Of a stretch of DNA of 64,000 nucleotides, positions 11,384-22,750 are shown piece by piece (within the stretch, counting starts at the first letter, position 1; every line of letters begins with the position of its first letter). Origin of the DNA: Callorhinus ursinus. Taxonomy: Eukaryota; Chordata; Mammalia; Carnivora; Otariidae. The notes beneath the pieces are model-generated. The model saw only the letters and a program-made list of their open reading frames with translations, had not been told where the DNA came from and ran no database searches. The stretch spans positions 3,904,935 to 3,968,934 of the forward strand of contig NW_020312968.1 in NCBI RefSeq assembly GCF_003265705.1, in the 5' to 3' direction. Made by a program: the position numbers and the translations under genes.

Positions 11384-12714
11384 TTAAAAAAAAAAAAAAC
11401 TTACTAGGAAGTGTCACGATCCCAGATTTCAAGACATACTACAAAGCTAAGTAATCAAAACAGTATGGTGCTAGCTCAAAAACAGACACACAGATCAATG
11501 GAACAAAACAGTCCAGAAATAAATCCACAACTATATGGTCAATTAATCTATGATAAAGGAAATAAGAACATACAAGGGGGAAACGACAGTCTCTCTTCAA
11601 CAAACGGTGCTGGGAGAACTGGACAGCTACCTGCAAAAGAATGGATTTGGACCACTTTCTTACACCATACACAAAAATAAACTCAAAATGGATTAAAGAC
11701 CTGAAGCCCTAAAACTACTAAAAGAAATCATAGGCAGTAATCTCTTGGACATCGGCCTCAGCAACGTATTTCTGGATACAGACTCCTCAGGCAAAGGAAA
11801 CAAAAGCAAAAATAAACTATGGGGATTACATCAAAATAAAAAGCTTTTGCACAGTGAAGGAAACCCTCAACAAAACAAAAAAGCAACCTACTGAATTTGC
11901 AAATGATAGATCTGATAAGGGGCTAATAGCCAAAATAAATAAAGGACTTACACAACTTAACACCAAAAAAAAAAAAAAAAACCCACCAAACAATCCAATA
12001 AAAAAATGGGTAGAGGACCTGAATAGACATTCTTTCCAAAGAAGACATACAGATGGCCAAAAGACATGGAAAGATGTTCATCATCACTCATCATCAGGGA
12101 AATGCAGATCAAAACCACCATGAGAGATCACCTCACACCAGTCAGAATCAAAGACACAAGAAATAACAAGCGTTAGTGGGGATATGGAGAAAAGGGAAAC
12201 TTTGTGCACTCTTGGAGGGAATGTAAATTGGTGCAATCACCATGGAAAACAGTATGGAGGTTCCTCAAAAAATTAAAAATTGTTCCACCATATGATCCAG
12301 CAATTCCACTTCTGAGTATTTATCTGAAGGACAGAAAGACACTATCTCGAAAAGACAAATGCCTCCCCATGTTCACTGCATCCTTATTTACAATAGCCAA
12401 GATACAGAAGCAACCCAAGTGTTCACTGATGGATGAATGGATAAAGATGTGCCATAAGAAAGAATAAGATCCTGCCACTGCTACAACATGGATGGAACTA
12501 GAAGGTATTATGCAAAGTGAAAATAAGAGAGACAGAGAAAGATACACACCATATGATTTCACTTTTATGTGGAATCTAAAAAGCAAACAAACGAACTCTC
12601 AAATACAGAGAACAAACTGGCAGTTGCTAGAGGGCATGTAGGTGGGGGATGGGTGACATAGACAAGGGGGGATGAAGAGATACAAACTTCCAGTTACTAA
12701 AGAAAATTATTAGG
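11384..12714 (+). mobile_element. L1 fragment: ORF2 C-terminal part and start of 3' UTR, defective
   Basis: From 'CCCAGATTTCAAGACATACT' onward the DNA follows carnivore L1 ORF2. The distal reverse transcriptase and C-terminal region is recognisable in disjoint frames at about 11411-11680, 11854-12123 and 12204-12467, then the 3' UTR words 'AAGAGATACAAACTTCCAGT'. Stops and frame changes break the ORF. The copy lacks its 5' part, and it also stops inside the 3' UTR without a poly-A tail. It is less decayed than the other L1 pieces nearby. Not a host gene. Confidence 0.85.
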
Positions 12715-13019
12715 AGGAGAAGTTCCCCCATAGCTTTGTAATGGTTGTTCACAGATGCTTTGTACATTTGTCCCCAACTTGGTCCTTGCTGGGGATTAAC
12801 AGAGGTAGCCCTTGCAGGGTAGTGCCCCCAAACTGGACCCACAACAGGCGATAAATGACCACAAGATATAACATAATGGCAGAGGAAAAGTGAGTGAGGT
12901 TTCCAGGCAGATGGGAAGTCCTGCATCTAGGCAGATGGGAGGTTGGGCCGTACTTTTATAGTTCATGAAGCTCTGCCACCGCGGGCAGGTACTGGCCAGT
13001 TGTATGAATTAAAGATGCC

Positions 13020-13705
13020 ACAGGTAAACACCGATTAAAATAGAGGTAATAAGAGAAAAAAATGCCAATACCAAGTGATAGTGAGGATGTGAGTAAATGT
13101 AAGGCTCATACGTGGTTGCTGGGAGTCCTTGAAAGACAGTTTAGCAATTTCTTGAAAGATTAAACATTCACTTACTAGATGACCCAGAAATCCCACTCCT
13201 AAATATTGTCCCCAGGAAAACAAAAACTTGTGTTTACACAAAAACTTGTACATGAATATTTGTAGTGGCTTTAGTCATAATCACCAACAACTAGGAACGA
13301 CTCAAAGTCTTACAACGGGAGAATGAATAAACAAACTTGTACAGCCATACAAGAGTATTTTTCATCAATAAAAAGGACCAACCTACTGATTAATTAATCA
13401 GGGATGAATCTCAAACGCATTATAGCAAGGGAAAGAAGCCAGGCTCAAAAGGTTGCATACTGTATTATTCTATTTATATGACATTCTAGAAAAGGCAATT
13501 CAGACCAGAAAATACATTAGCGGCTGCCAGGAGTTGGGGGTAACAGCAAGAGGCTGATTACAAAGGAGTACGACAAAAGTCTTTTGAGGTGACAAAATTG
13601 TTCTCTATTATGAAGATGGTTACATGACTACATGCATTTGTCAAAACTTATAGGGCCGTACGTGAATTTTACTGTACGCAAGTGATATCTCAATAAACCT
13701 GATCC
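13020..13705 (+). repeat. Old L1 (L1M-type) 3'-end fragment
   Basis: 'ACCCAGAAATCCCACTCCTA', 'TACAGCCATACAAGAGTATT', 'CAGGGATGAATCTCAAACGC', 'CTGTATTATTCTATTTATAT' and the closing 'GATATCTCAATAAACCTG' follow the order of an old L1 ORF2 end and 3' UTR. No open frame. Confidence 0.8.
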
Positions 13706-14164
13706 AATTTTTCTTTAAAGTCCATAAGGAAAAGCTCAGTCATCAAAGTGAGTTTACTGGAAAGATGATGCAAATGAAAAAGCAAAAAGGTAAGAAGTCG
13801 TCTGGGTGAAAATACATTATCAAATTGACTCTCCTCAATTGAGAAGCTTTCCTAAAGCTATAGCAACTGTTCCAGTACTTGGAATTACACAATGCAAACA
13901 GCAACCCTGAGAATCACTCAGAAGATACAAAGCTTTCTATCAAAGGAATGAAGTATTTCGACATTTCTTAGTGAAGTACTGCTTTCCACTAACATGGCGA
14001 CCTCAGTCACTACAAAATATGACTGCGTTAAATGAACTAGGACTAGAAACTCTAAAAACATGGCTGGCAATTTTGAAACAAAGATGAGGACACACAAATG
14101 GCTCAGGGTCTCCTAAGTGCTGTTAACCACACACTTAAGTGGTTTGAAAGTAAATAAAACTCTA

Positions 14165-14330
14165 TGACTCAGTGATTCTCCAAGTGTGGCTCTGGGACTC
14201 AAAGCCTCCAACTAGTATACTGACATCACCTGTAAACTTCGTAGAAAGGCACACTGATGGGCCCCACCCCAACGTGAATCAGAATCCAGTCATCGCCCTG
14301 TTCAACCAACTCAAGAGGAAGAGACAAGGA
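14165..14330. repeat. MER20-like DNA transposon remnant
   Basis: It starts 'CAGTGATTCTCCAAGTGTGG', has 'GACATCACCTGTAAACTTCG' and 'GGGCCCCACCCCAACGTGAA'. The right end is unclear. Confidence 0.6.
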
Positions 14331-14353
14331 AATGGCAAACATGCAGGACTGAG

Positions 14354-14792
14354 GAAGCAACATTTTTTTATTAAATATTTTTATTTATTGGGGTGCCTGG
14401 GTGGCTCAGATGGTTAAGCGTCTGCCTTCGGCTCAGGTCGTGATCCCAGGGTCCTGGGATCGAGCCCCACATCGGGCTCCTGGCTCAGCGGGGAGCCTGC
14501 TTCTCCCTCTCCCTCTGCCTCTCCCCGAGTTCATGCTCTCTCTCTCTATGTCTTTAAAAAAAAAAAAAAAAAAGATTTTATTGACTTACACAGAGAGAGC
14601 TCGCTTGCGCATGCACCAGCAGGGGGAGGGGCCAAGAGGGAGAGAGAATCCTCAAGCGGACTCCATGCTGAGCATAGAGCTTGACTGGAGGCTCCATCTC
14701 ACAACCCTGAGATCACTAAAGGAGCTGAAAGCAAGAGTCCGAGGCGCAACCTGCTGAGCCACCCAGGCACCCCTAATGATGAAGCAACGTTT
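14354..14792 (-). mobile_element. Outer CAN-SINE of a nested pair
   Basis: Minus-strand SINE pieces lie at 14366-14389 (A/T tail end) and 14574-14780 (body and head, ending 'GAGCCACCCAGGCACCCC'). Flanking duplications GAAGCAACATTT (14354-14365) and GAAGCAACGTTT (14781-14792), one mismatch, bracket the whole structure, showing that the second SINE landed inside this one. Confidence 0.88.
14390..14573 (+). mobile_element. Inner CAN-SINE inserted in the tail of the outer one
   Basis: It reads 'GGGGTGCCTGGGTGGCTCAG' with intact tRNA-derived head, 'GTGATCCCAGGGTCCTGGGA', CT-rich zone, and an 18-base pure A run at 14556-14573. It is in the opposite orientation to its host SINE. The clean A run suggests it is the younger copy. 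Confidence 0.93.
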
Positions 14793-16029
14793 AAAAAAGG
14801 ACATGAGCACGTTGTTGTCTTTCTTGACCTGCGCAGTTAAGGTGAAGTCCAAACCTAGCCTTCCACATGCCCACACAACCTCTATAGTTAAAAAGGGGGT
14901 TAGTTCTAGGTTTTACCCTTTTATAATGCGAAGAGCCCAATCTCAGTTTACAAGAAAATTGGATTTCAAGTAGAATTTTATTCAAACTCAATTCTGGGAG
15001 ATAATTAAAAACATTAATAATGTTCACAGCACTAAGAGAGGTGTAGTTATCTGTGATAGATCCGTTCATTTCAGAACCAAGTGAGTAAAGTTTCAGAACT
15101 AAAATTTCACAGGTGATATACATGTTAATAATTACAACTATTAAAAATTAAAAATTGTCCTCCAAGAACCATCAGGTCCTGCCATATTCTACTTTACGTG
15201 GACTCTATCTTCTCAGCTTCTGCTTTCCATACAGGAGGATCAATAACGATTTCTACATTTTCAATACATGTCTCAGGCATAAAGATCAGGTCTTTCTTTC
15301 TCAAGAGAAAGGTTTTGCTATCTCAATGGATGTCTTTGTAGCAAAATGTTACTTTCATCCATCTGAATGAGGGTTCATTAAGCACAGAGAAGAGAATCAA
15401 GTCCCCAATATGGCCACAATTATATCCACAGATATGCTCCGTTTACAAAACAAGGCTTTATTTCCATTAAATTATCAACATCTCCTCTTGGGAGTCCTGC
15501 TTTATTCATGCTATCTGTCCGTGATATTCGAAAGCTACAAATTCATAATTTTGCATACACGGGCCATCTAGCCTTTCAATCACCTCAGGGCAAAATATTT
15601 CACACCATGTTAGTTCTCAGTTGAGAACATCCAGTTCTTCAGTAGATGCATGGGTCACAGGCAACAAAATCTGAACACTGGCTTAAGCAAAATACTACCA
15701 GGGTAGGTCTACTGCCTCTCACCTCCACACACACACTTGGCCCCAAAACATGTAAAAAGAATGCCTGTGTTTTGGATTATCTGCGTTTTTAGCCCCACTG
15801 CCCACTTGAAGAATTTTACAACTTTATAAACAGGATAAATAATAACTCATTGGGCCACGTGTTTTTGTTCCATGCCAGGTAACAATTAATTGCTTATATT
15901 CACATGCTGTTTCCATCTTTAAAGTGCTTCTCCATACATCGTTTTATATGAGTAATTAAGATAATATCATACCTCTTGGTAAAACTGGCCAGTTATTTCT
16001 TGTTATTTTCACAGTAAAATCAAAAATGC
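14793..16029. other. Intron 1 stretch with no recognised element
   Basis: AT-rich sequence without a repeat or exon I can name. Open frames on both strands at 14776-15370 are short, lack splice signals that fit, and overlap the SINE border or A/T-rich DNA. Confidence 0.5.
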
Positions 16030-16565
16030 CTTTGTTTGGCCCATGAGGAGCTATCAGGTCTGCCTCCTGTCTACCTTTCTAGCACGATTTCCTAACACCT
16101 CCTCCTCATTCACTGGCTTTCTACCTAGCCTCAGGATATTTGCACTTGCTATCCCACCTGCCTGGGATTCCCTTTTTTCCAATCTCCTATTGCCTAATCC
16201 TTTCTTGTCTTTTAGAACTTAGCTCCAACATCACTTCATCAGAAAAAGTCTTCTCTGAGCTCCCTACTAAGTGACTTTCCCAGTTACTCTCTCTCTGGTC
16301 AAGTTGTTTATTTCTTCACTAACTTTTTTTAAAATATCGCAATATTGCCCACACCCATCATAGTGCTTGGCACACAGTGGGCCCAATAAGCACTTATAAA
16401 ATGAGTAAGTGAGTGAATGAATACCGTGAAATAAGAATTACTATCCTGATTTTCCAAATAATAAAACTGAGGCCCAGCTAACTTCGGGGATTTACCCAAA
16501 CTTTTGTGACGGAAACCAGATTTTTCTGACACCAAGCTCCGTGCCATTTTCACTATCCTATACCA
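16030..16565 (+). repeat. L2 3' region followed by a MIR fragment
   Basis: L2 (+): 'TAGCCTCAGGATATTTGCAC', 'CACCTGCCTGGGATTCCC', 'ACTTAGCTCCAACATCACTT', and the tail 'GTGCTTGGCACACAGTGG' to about 16405. From about 16430 a reversed MIR: 'AATAAAACTGAGGCCCAGCT', 'ACCAAGCTCCGTGCCATTTT'. Confidence 0.75.
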
Positions 16566-18109
16566 AACCTAAGTAGCCTAAAGAATATCATAATTGGTGC
16601 TGGGAGTCATATTTTCAATTTTCATATTTTCAATTTTCAACTCCAACCTGATTAACTGTAGGATTAATATCTTTATCTCAACAATTCCTGAGCCTGGCTG
16701 AAGTGCCCAGCCTTTAATTTTTTTTTCTTACCGTAAAACACCCATTGACCTTTATCTCAGCAGCCTGCTGGGTCTTAAATATATGTCAAATAAACCCAAA
16801 AAGAGAGTTTAAATAACCATTATGCCTACCAAGTAAATGTTTGTATCCACAAGATAGAAAGTTAGAAGTAATGTTTAAGAAAACGTACTCGGTGCAGTAG
16901 ATTGAGTTTTAAGTTCTCTCTCTTCTATCATTCCTAAGTACTTACTGTTGACATAAAAGATAAACCCAATATAGTGTTTTGCCGAAAGAATCATTGCAAT
17001 GTTTACAGATTTTTGCAGGCACTGAAGACATACACTTATCTGGACAAATACCTCATATCTGAATAAATGAAGAAAAAGTGTATTTAATATATATTCACCT
17101 TCTCTCTGAGGTTTCCACGGGACTGAAAATTAATCCATGAATTATTTTAATATTCCGAACACTGGATCCTGTCTGACAGCTACATTTGTATAGCTCAAAC
17201 AGATGCAGGCAATTTAGAAGAAGAACAGGGCTTCACGGTTTTCCTCCCTCTTAGTTCAAACATGCCAACATTCTGTAGCTAAGTTGTGAAATAGGTTTAA
17301 AGCCCCAATAAACTAAAGTGATAAAGACCTAGGGTGGAGAATGGTCTGGGCGGCCACAAGCATTTACTCCCATTTCAAATGTATCGTGTTAATTTCAATT
17401 CTTACCATGGCTGCAGTAGATATGCTGGTATGTCTCTATTCTGTTGTTTTTGTTACTGCATAACTTCCAGAGATCTATAAAAGGAACTTATATGGTCAAC
17501 GCGATGGATGCAGCAACTTACCCCTCACTGCACAGTTTAACAAAATCCTGTCATGTAGTCAGGATCAGCCAAGGAACTCTGAGTTTAGTTGGCAGGTATG
17601 GGTAACGGCACCCCCATCATAACATGGCCATATTCCTACTTGCAAACATGATTACTACACGTACCGTTCCCCAAACGAGCCTTCTGACTTTCCTCAGCAA
17701 AGGATTCTCTGGTCCCGGGGACCCACCAAGATGTTCAGGCTTTAGCCATTAGAGCAATCGTTTCCCTTCCTACTCAACAGCCACAACGGTAAAATTGACA
17801 TTTTGCTGTATCAACAGCAGGAAAAAATATCGAACATTTCCCTTCAAGGTAGTTTAATAAAAAGGGTTGAATAGTCAGATTTTCACAGAACTAGAGAAAA
17901 AGAATAGTGCCTCCCAAATCGGCTTATTTGTTCATACACCACATACATATATATTCAAACTCCCTTAACAAAATTTTTCCATATGCCTATCTCCTAAAGA
18001 CACACAGTCCCTGATAAATACAAACATTATTAGCAATCATCATTAAAGAAGATGACTAGAAAAGCTTCTCTACATTATTAAGGAACTTGTATAATTGGAG
18101 CTTGAAGAC
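16566..18109. other. Intron 1 stretch with no recognised element
   Basis: Apart from a 15-bp tandem duplication (CATATTTTCAATTTT at 16608-16622 and 16623-16637), I see only AT-rich unique sequence. Confidence 0.5.
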
Positions 18110-18210
18110 GTTAGAACTCAGCTCTGCTAAATACCTGGTCCAGTGCTTTATCCATGCCTCTTCTTCTTGGGCCTCAGTTTCTTTCATCTTTATAAAGGGG
18201 GGGGTGACGC
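18110..18210 (+). repeat. MIR fragment
   Basis: 'GAACTCAGCTCTGCTAAATA' and 'TGGGCCTCAGTTTCTTTCAT' fit the MIR core. Confidence 0.5.
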
Positions 18211-19509
18211 GAGGTGACACCATTGCCCACAACTCTACAACCCAATGGTTCTAACTATCTAAGGGGCATTCACAGCTTAGGGGACATTATTAGGACCCTT
18301 CTCAAGCCACAGAATGTTGGAAGTGGCATTTCCTTCAAGAGAAACAAATCACCATTGATTAATACGCCCCCTATGTCCCCCGCACACACTTTCCTCCCAA
18401 CTATAAGGAATAACCAAATACAATATGGTAATGTGGGGACAAAGGCAATGCCTTAGTAGAATGCTGGATCCAGCAAGATCCAAGCAATAAATTTTATGGA
18501 ACTTTACCATCCTCTCTCATCACAAAGCCCTTTATGATAACACTCAAGTAAACCCATCTGGTTGAGTTAATAATTAGTTTAAATCTGTTACAAGTTAATG
18601 GTGCACAGACAAGTCATTCCAGGTACATGATGATACAGCAAATTTGTGATACAATTTACAGATAATATTTTGCACAGCCTTTCATTTTTCTCTACTTCCT
18701 ACTCTGATTAGAAAACAAAGTCATTAAAGAACAAGCAGGACCTTCAAATAAGACATATCTACCTACTGGCTGAATTCAAAGGAAAAAAAAAACATTCTCA
18801 GGAATCCCACAGGGTTTCAGAAGGACCTCTCAAAGGCTGAGACAGACCCCAGGCCATTTCCATATTTTGAGCTGCCTGTTGTATTATAAGACAAAGAAAT
18901 GCTAAAATGTGTAGCATATTTATTTAATACAAAAATACTATACTATGCTATTCATCGGATAGTTTCAGAATGTTCAATGCACATTCATTCACAGTGTACT
19001 TACTATAAACAGTGTAGTAATGAGACAAGAGATGGAAGTTTTCAAACCGACATTGTATTTCAATTCAACCAGAGCACAAAACTGTATGTATAAGCTCATT
19101 GGGAGTTATTCTGTAAATATCAAACCTGGAGCCAAATGATCTTCCAGCCCATGTTCCTGGGATCCTGTCCCTTGGGTAAGATCCTAGAGTTCACTTAAAG
19201 GTCTGTTATGTGCCCATTGCCTTTCGATATCCATTACACCAAAAAAAAGCACAAAAGATCATCCCCCTCTCCGAACACATAGACTGTAATTCAGCAAAAT
19301 CTGACTAGTGAGGCTGGAATCATCAAAATGCAATGGGGTTGAAAATGAGCTAATGATTCACATGTTTTGATGGTAATGAAAACAGAGAAGGCTGAGGCCA
19401 GGGTTAGGGGGAAGGGCAGGTAGAGAATGGATCCCTCAGGGAAAGAGAAGCTCTGAGTGAGCTCTGGGGGAATCCGCCAACAACCAGGCGCCCAGGAAGA
19501 ACAGAGCAC
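18211..19509. other. Intron 1 stretch with no recognised element
   Basis: Unique-looking sequence. Small open frames at 18214-18456, 18899-19093 and 19291-19536 show no conserved motif or codon pattern and I do not call them. Confidence 0.5.
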
Positions 19510-19638
19510 AGTGGCAGTTCTCAACCCTGGCTGCATATTGAAGAATATTGATGCCCAGACCCCACCTAAGGCCAGTTAAAGATCAGTAAAGGCTCCCAGG
19601 TGACTAGAATGTGTAGCCAGGGAACGAGAACCACTGAG
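19510..19638. repeat. MER5A DNA transposon remnant
   Basis: 'CAGTGGCAGTTCTCAACCCT' at one end and 'GGAACGAGAACCACTGA' at the other form inverted ends. The inside reads 'ATGCCCAGACCCCACCTAAG', as in MER5A (non-autonomous hAT-Charlie). Confidence 0.85.
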
Positions 19639-20061
19639 TCAAGAGGGCCAAGGATCAGGGAAAGAAACGGCCAAGTAAGAACAGCTCCAGTAATCAGGAC
19701 TTGGGTGACTGTAAGGCAACAGAGCCAGTTTGTTCTAGAACAGATCTGGGATGTGAGTGGGATAGGGTTAAGAGGTGTCCAGAGATAGATCTCTTGCTTA
19801 CTTACCAACAGAGTGTAAGGACACAGCCCCGGAGAGGGAAGGACATGCAGGCTGAAGCTATGGCAAGCTAAACTCAGACAACATTCTCCTCCGCATTGCG
19901 CTGCATGATGTCTCCATCTCCTAGCACGGTACGTATGTAAACATTTCCTTCTCTTACCATGTAGTAGAGAACAGGTCACAGCTCCGTCAGAATCTGTCCG
20001 ACGGCCTTCCTATCCCCTCAGAGAAAATCTGCTTACTATGCTTGGCCCGCAAAGACCTGCA

Positions 20062-20232
20062 GGCTCACTCCTCAAAGTGTGGTCCTCGGGCCAGCAGCAG
20101 CAGTTAAGAACTACAAGGCCTTATTAGAACTACAGAACCTCAGTGCCCATCTTGGACTTACTAAATCAGAATCTGCATTTTAACAAGATCCCCAAGGGAC
20201 TTCCATGCACATTAAAATGTGAGAAGCACCAA
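20062..20232 (+). repeat. MER20 DNA transposon remnant
   Basis: 'CTCAAAGTGTGGTCCTCGGG', 'CTAAATCAGAATCTGCATTT' and 'AAAATGTGAGAAGCACC' follow MER20. Confidence 0.8.
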
Positions 20233-20254
20233 TCTATAGGATCGACCTCTGCAG

Positions 20255-20560
20255 CCCATCTGCTACCCGACTCGGCATCATTGGTCTTCCTACTCTTCCT
20301 TCAACGTATCAGGCTCTCTCCTGTCCGGGGCCTTTGCACTGGCTGGGTCCTCTACCAGAATGGGTTTCCTCCAGATATGTGTACGGCTCATTTCTTCACC
20401 TCACCTTCTCCAGCTCTTTACTCATGTCACCTTCTCCATGAAAACTTCCCTAGCCATGTGCAGACATTCCCCCTTCCCTGCTTTCTGTCCACAGCACTTG
20501 CTGCCAACAGACATACTTGTGCTTTTCTTTTCAACTGCTTATCAACAATCTCCCTGGGGT
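20255..20560 (+). repeat. L2 fragment
   Basis: 'GGGGCCTTTGCACTGGCTGG', 'TTTACTCATGTCACCTTCTC' and 'AAAACTTCCCTAGCCATG' match the L2 3' region. The plus-strand 139-codon frame at 20143-20562 runs across MER20 and L2 and is not a gene. Confidence 0.75.
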
Positions 20561-20574
20561 AGACTGCAAAATAT

Positions 20575-21010
20575 GGCCACATTCTTTGTATCTCTTCCTA
20601 TGAAGGAGTGAAGTTTACGTCTCCACCTCTTGAAGCTAGGCTTGGTCACGTGGCTTGTTTTGACCTTGGGAATGGTAGTACAGAAGACACAAGCAGAAAT
20701 TTGCAAAGGGCTCACACTGTAAGGATTCCTCTCTCTGGCTGCTGGGGTACCTACTTGTCCCGATGGGAAGAAGCAGGCCAAGCCAGCCTGGGATGGATAA
20801 TGGGAGGCACACGGCCAGTTACCCCCACAGTCCAAGCCAGCAGCCAGCACCAGCCGCTAGGAACATGAGTGAAGGCATCCAAGACAAACCGGGCCCTGGC
20901 TGACCCACCAGTTGACTGAAGAACGTACCGGTCCATTTACAGCCTCACAGCAATAATGAGTGTTTGTTCTAAGCCACTGGGTTTGGGGTGCATGCCGGTA
21001 CACTCCTCCT
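20575..21010 (+). repeat. MLT1-like MaLR LTR
   Basis: 'TTGAAGCTAGGCTTGGTCAC', 'TTTTGACCTTGGGAATGGTA' and the closing 'TGTTCTAAGCCACTGGGTTT' are characteristic of ancient MLT1 LTRs. No internal retroviral region is attached. Confidence 0.75.
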
Positions 21011-22379
21011 AGGAGTATTTAAATTCCCAGAAGTAGAGATTTTTGTGCCCAGCTGCATCTCCAGAGCTTAGCAGAGTACTTAGCACAGTGAGGATATTCT
21101 GAAATATTTGCAGTGAACGTCAAAAGACAGACTGATGGCAAAGGGAACAATGACAAGTGAAGGAAGTAAATGTCCAGGATGGTTTCCATTGCTGAGAGAT
21201 TAGAAGGCAGAAGAAGGACCTTCTGGGTTCATGATAACCTTGGTCTCTTCCGAGGTGGCGTGAACTAAGTAAGATTCTGACTACTTTAGTAACAGACTAT
21301 TTGAGCAAAAATAAAAAAAAAAAAAATTCACATGTTCACATGCAGTGTTTCAAATTTATTCAAAATAGTTCTAGTGTCATGGTGCTTAACTTGTCTGAGA
21401 CCACACAACCATGTGACCTTTAGAATATTTTTCACATTATGCAGCACTTACTCTCCTCGTTGTAAGTTATTCTGATTTTTAACAGCTCGCAAATCGGCGA
21501 ACCAAATCACTGCATGTTGCTTCAATTCTGTCTTGCCAAAGAAGAAAAATCTGCTGCTTTGGATTCATTTCAACAGTTGGAAAATTCAGGCCATAACATT
21601 TTAAATCTCAGCTGTTCCCCGCTGTGTCCACATCACATAAATCAGTAAGTACACAGATACGACGTATGTGAAGCCGGTTCTCTAACAACTAAGGCATCCC
21701 GGCCAGAGGAACAGGGTGGCAAATCTAAGTGGACTCTGCAGCAGTGGGTGTCATAATTCTGAGAGCACAGTGTGGCCCTCCGAGAAGGCAGAAGCAAGTG
21801 CAACTGGCCAACAGAAAGCACGGTCCCTATTAAACAATCATTCGAGGTACAAAGGTAGCACGTTGTTTTCATTTCACCGGGAAAGATAAAAGACAAACTG
21901 CAATACACTAAGTTTCTATCTTCTTGGAAAAGACCAAACCTTCCATTTTCTAAAAGAGGCTTCCAGGTCCTGAACAGGGACATCTGAACCCACAGAACGA
22001 GTTTCATCCAGAGAGCTGGCGAGGCCAGACAGAAGCAACTTGGTGCAATTAAGCTCTGGTACCTTTAGGGTTTCCTTCAGGAAATGCAAATCTCTAAGCA
22101 ACAGAACCGCATACATACATTTGGAAGTACATACATTTGGAATTACCTAATAGCTGGCTTCTGACTTTTTTTTTTTTTTTGAACCCATCTAATTATCACT
22201 TGCATAATGAGGAAAATGTAGACGAGACCACTGAGGTCTTCCTAGTAAGTCACAGGGTTCTTATCCAGAGTATCACTTTATCTTCTTTCCTCCTTCCCTA
22301 CATACATTAGCCTATGCTGTGTGCAAGGCTAAGGAGAAAAGCTGTTGTATTTTTGCCTTAGTTGGAATGGGCAAGGTTC
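21011..22379. other. Intron 1 stretch with no recognised element
   Basis: Contains only A and T runs and a 16-bp imperfect tandem duplication (ACATACATTTGGAAGT at 22113-22128, repeated with ending TT at 22129-22144). The minus-strand frames at 21642-22116 look like chance. Confidence 0.5.
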
Positions 22380-22750
22380 CACAGCAGGGAACAAATGAAC
22401 CCACGCATCTCAGTGACTTAAAACAACAAAGTCTTGTTTCTAGTTCCTATTATATGTCCATCGTGCATCGGCTGGAAGTGCTGTTCATCAGATCCCATAA
22501 GGCCCCTGGCTAATGGTGCATCCACCACCTGGAGCTTTGCAGATCACAGCAAATCACACACACGCTGTTGAAGAAGGGACACATGTCACTTCTGCTCACA
22601 TTTTCAACATTTTGATGTTGGCTCATGGAGGTTACATGCCCCCCTCCGCCCCCCGCCCCTTGACACCAAAAATAGGGAAGTACAATCCTATCACACAGCC
22701 AGGAGGAGAGCCAGAAATACTCAGTGGAACATACTCATGTCTGCTACAGT
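22380..22750. repeat. Ancient mammalian interspersed repeat, class not assigned
   Basis: 'CAGTGACTTAAAACAACAAA', 'TATATGTCCATCGTGCATCG' and 'ACATGTCACTTCTGCTCACA' occur together in a repeat I know as common in mammals but cannot name with certainty. Confidence 0.5.

Noticed and set aside
11411..12467. Three plus-strand frames of about 90 codons as possible genes
   Set aside because: They are pieces of a broken L1 ORF2, recognised from the L1 word order and truncated structure.
19566..19979. 137-codon minus-strand frame
   Set aside because: It starts in unassigned sequence and runs into MER5A; no conserved motif or plausible exon boundary.
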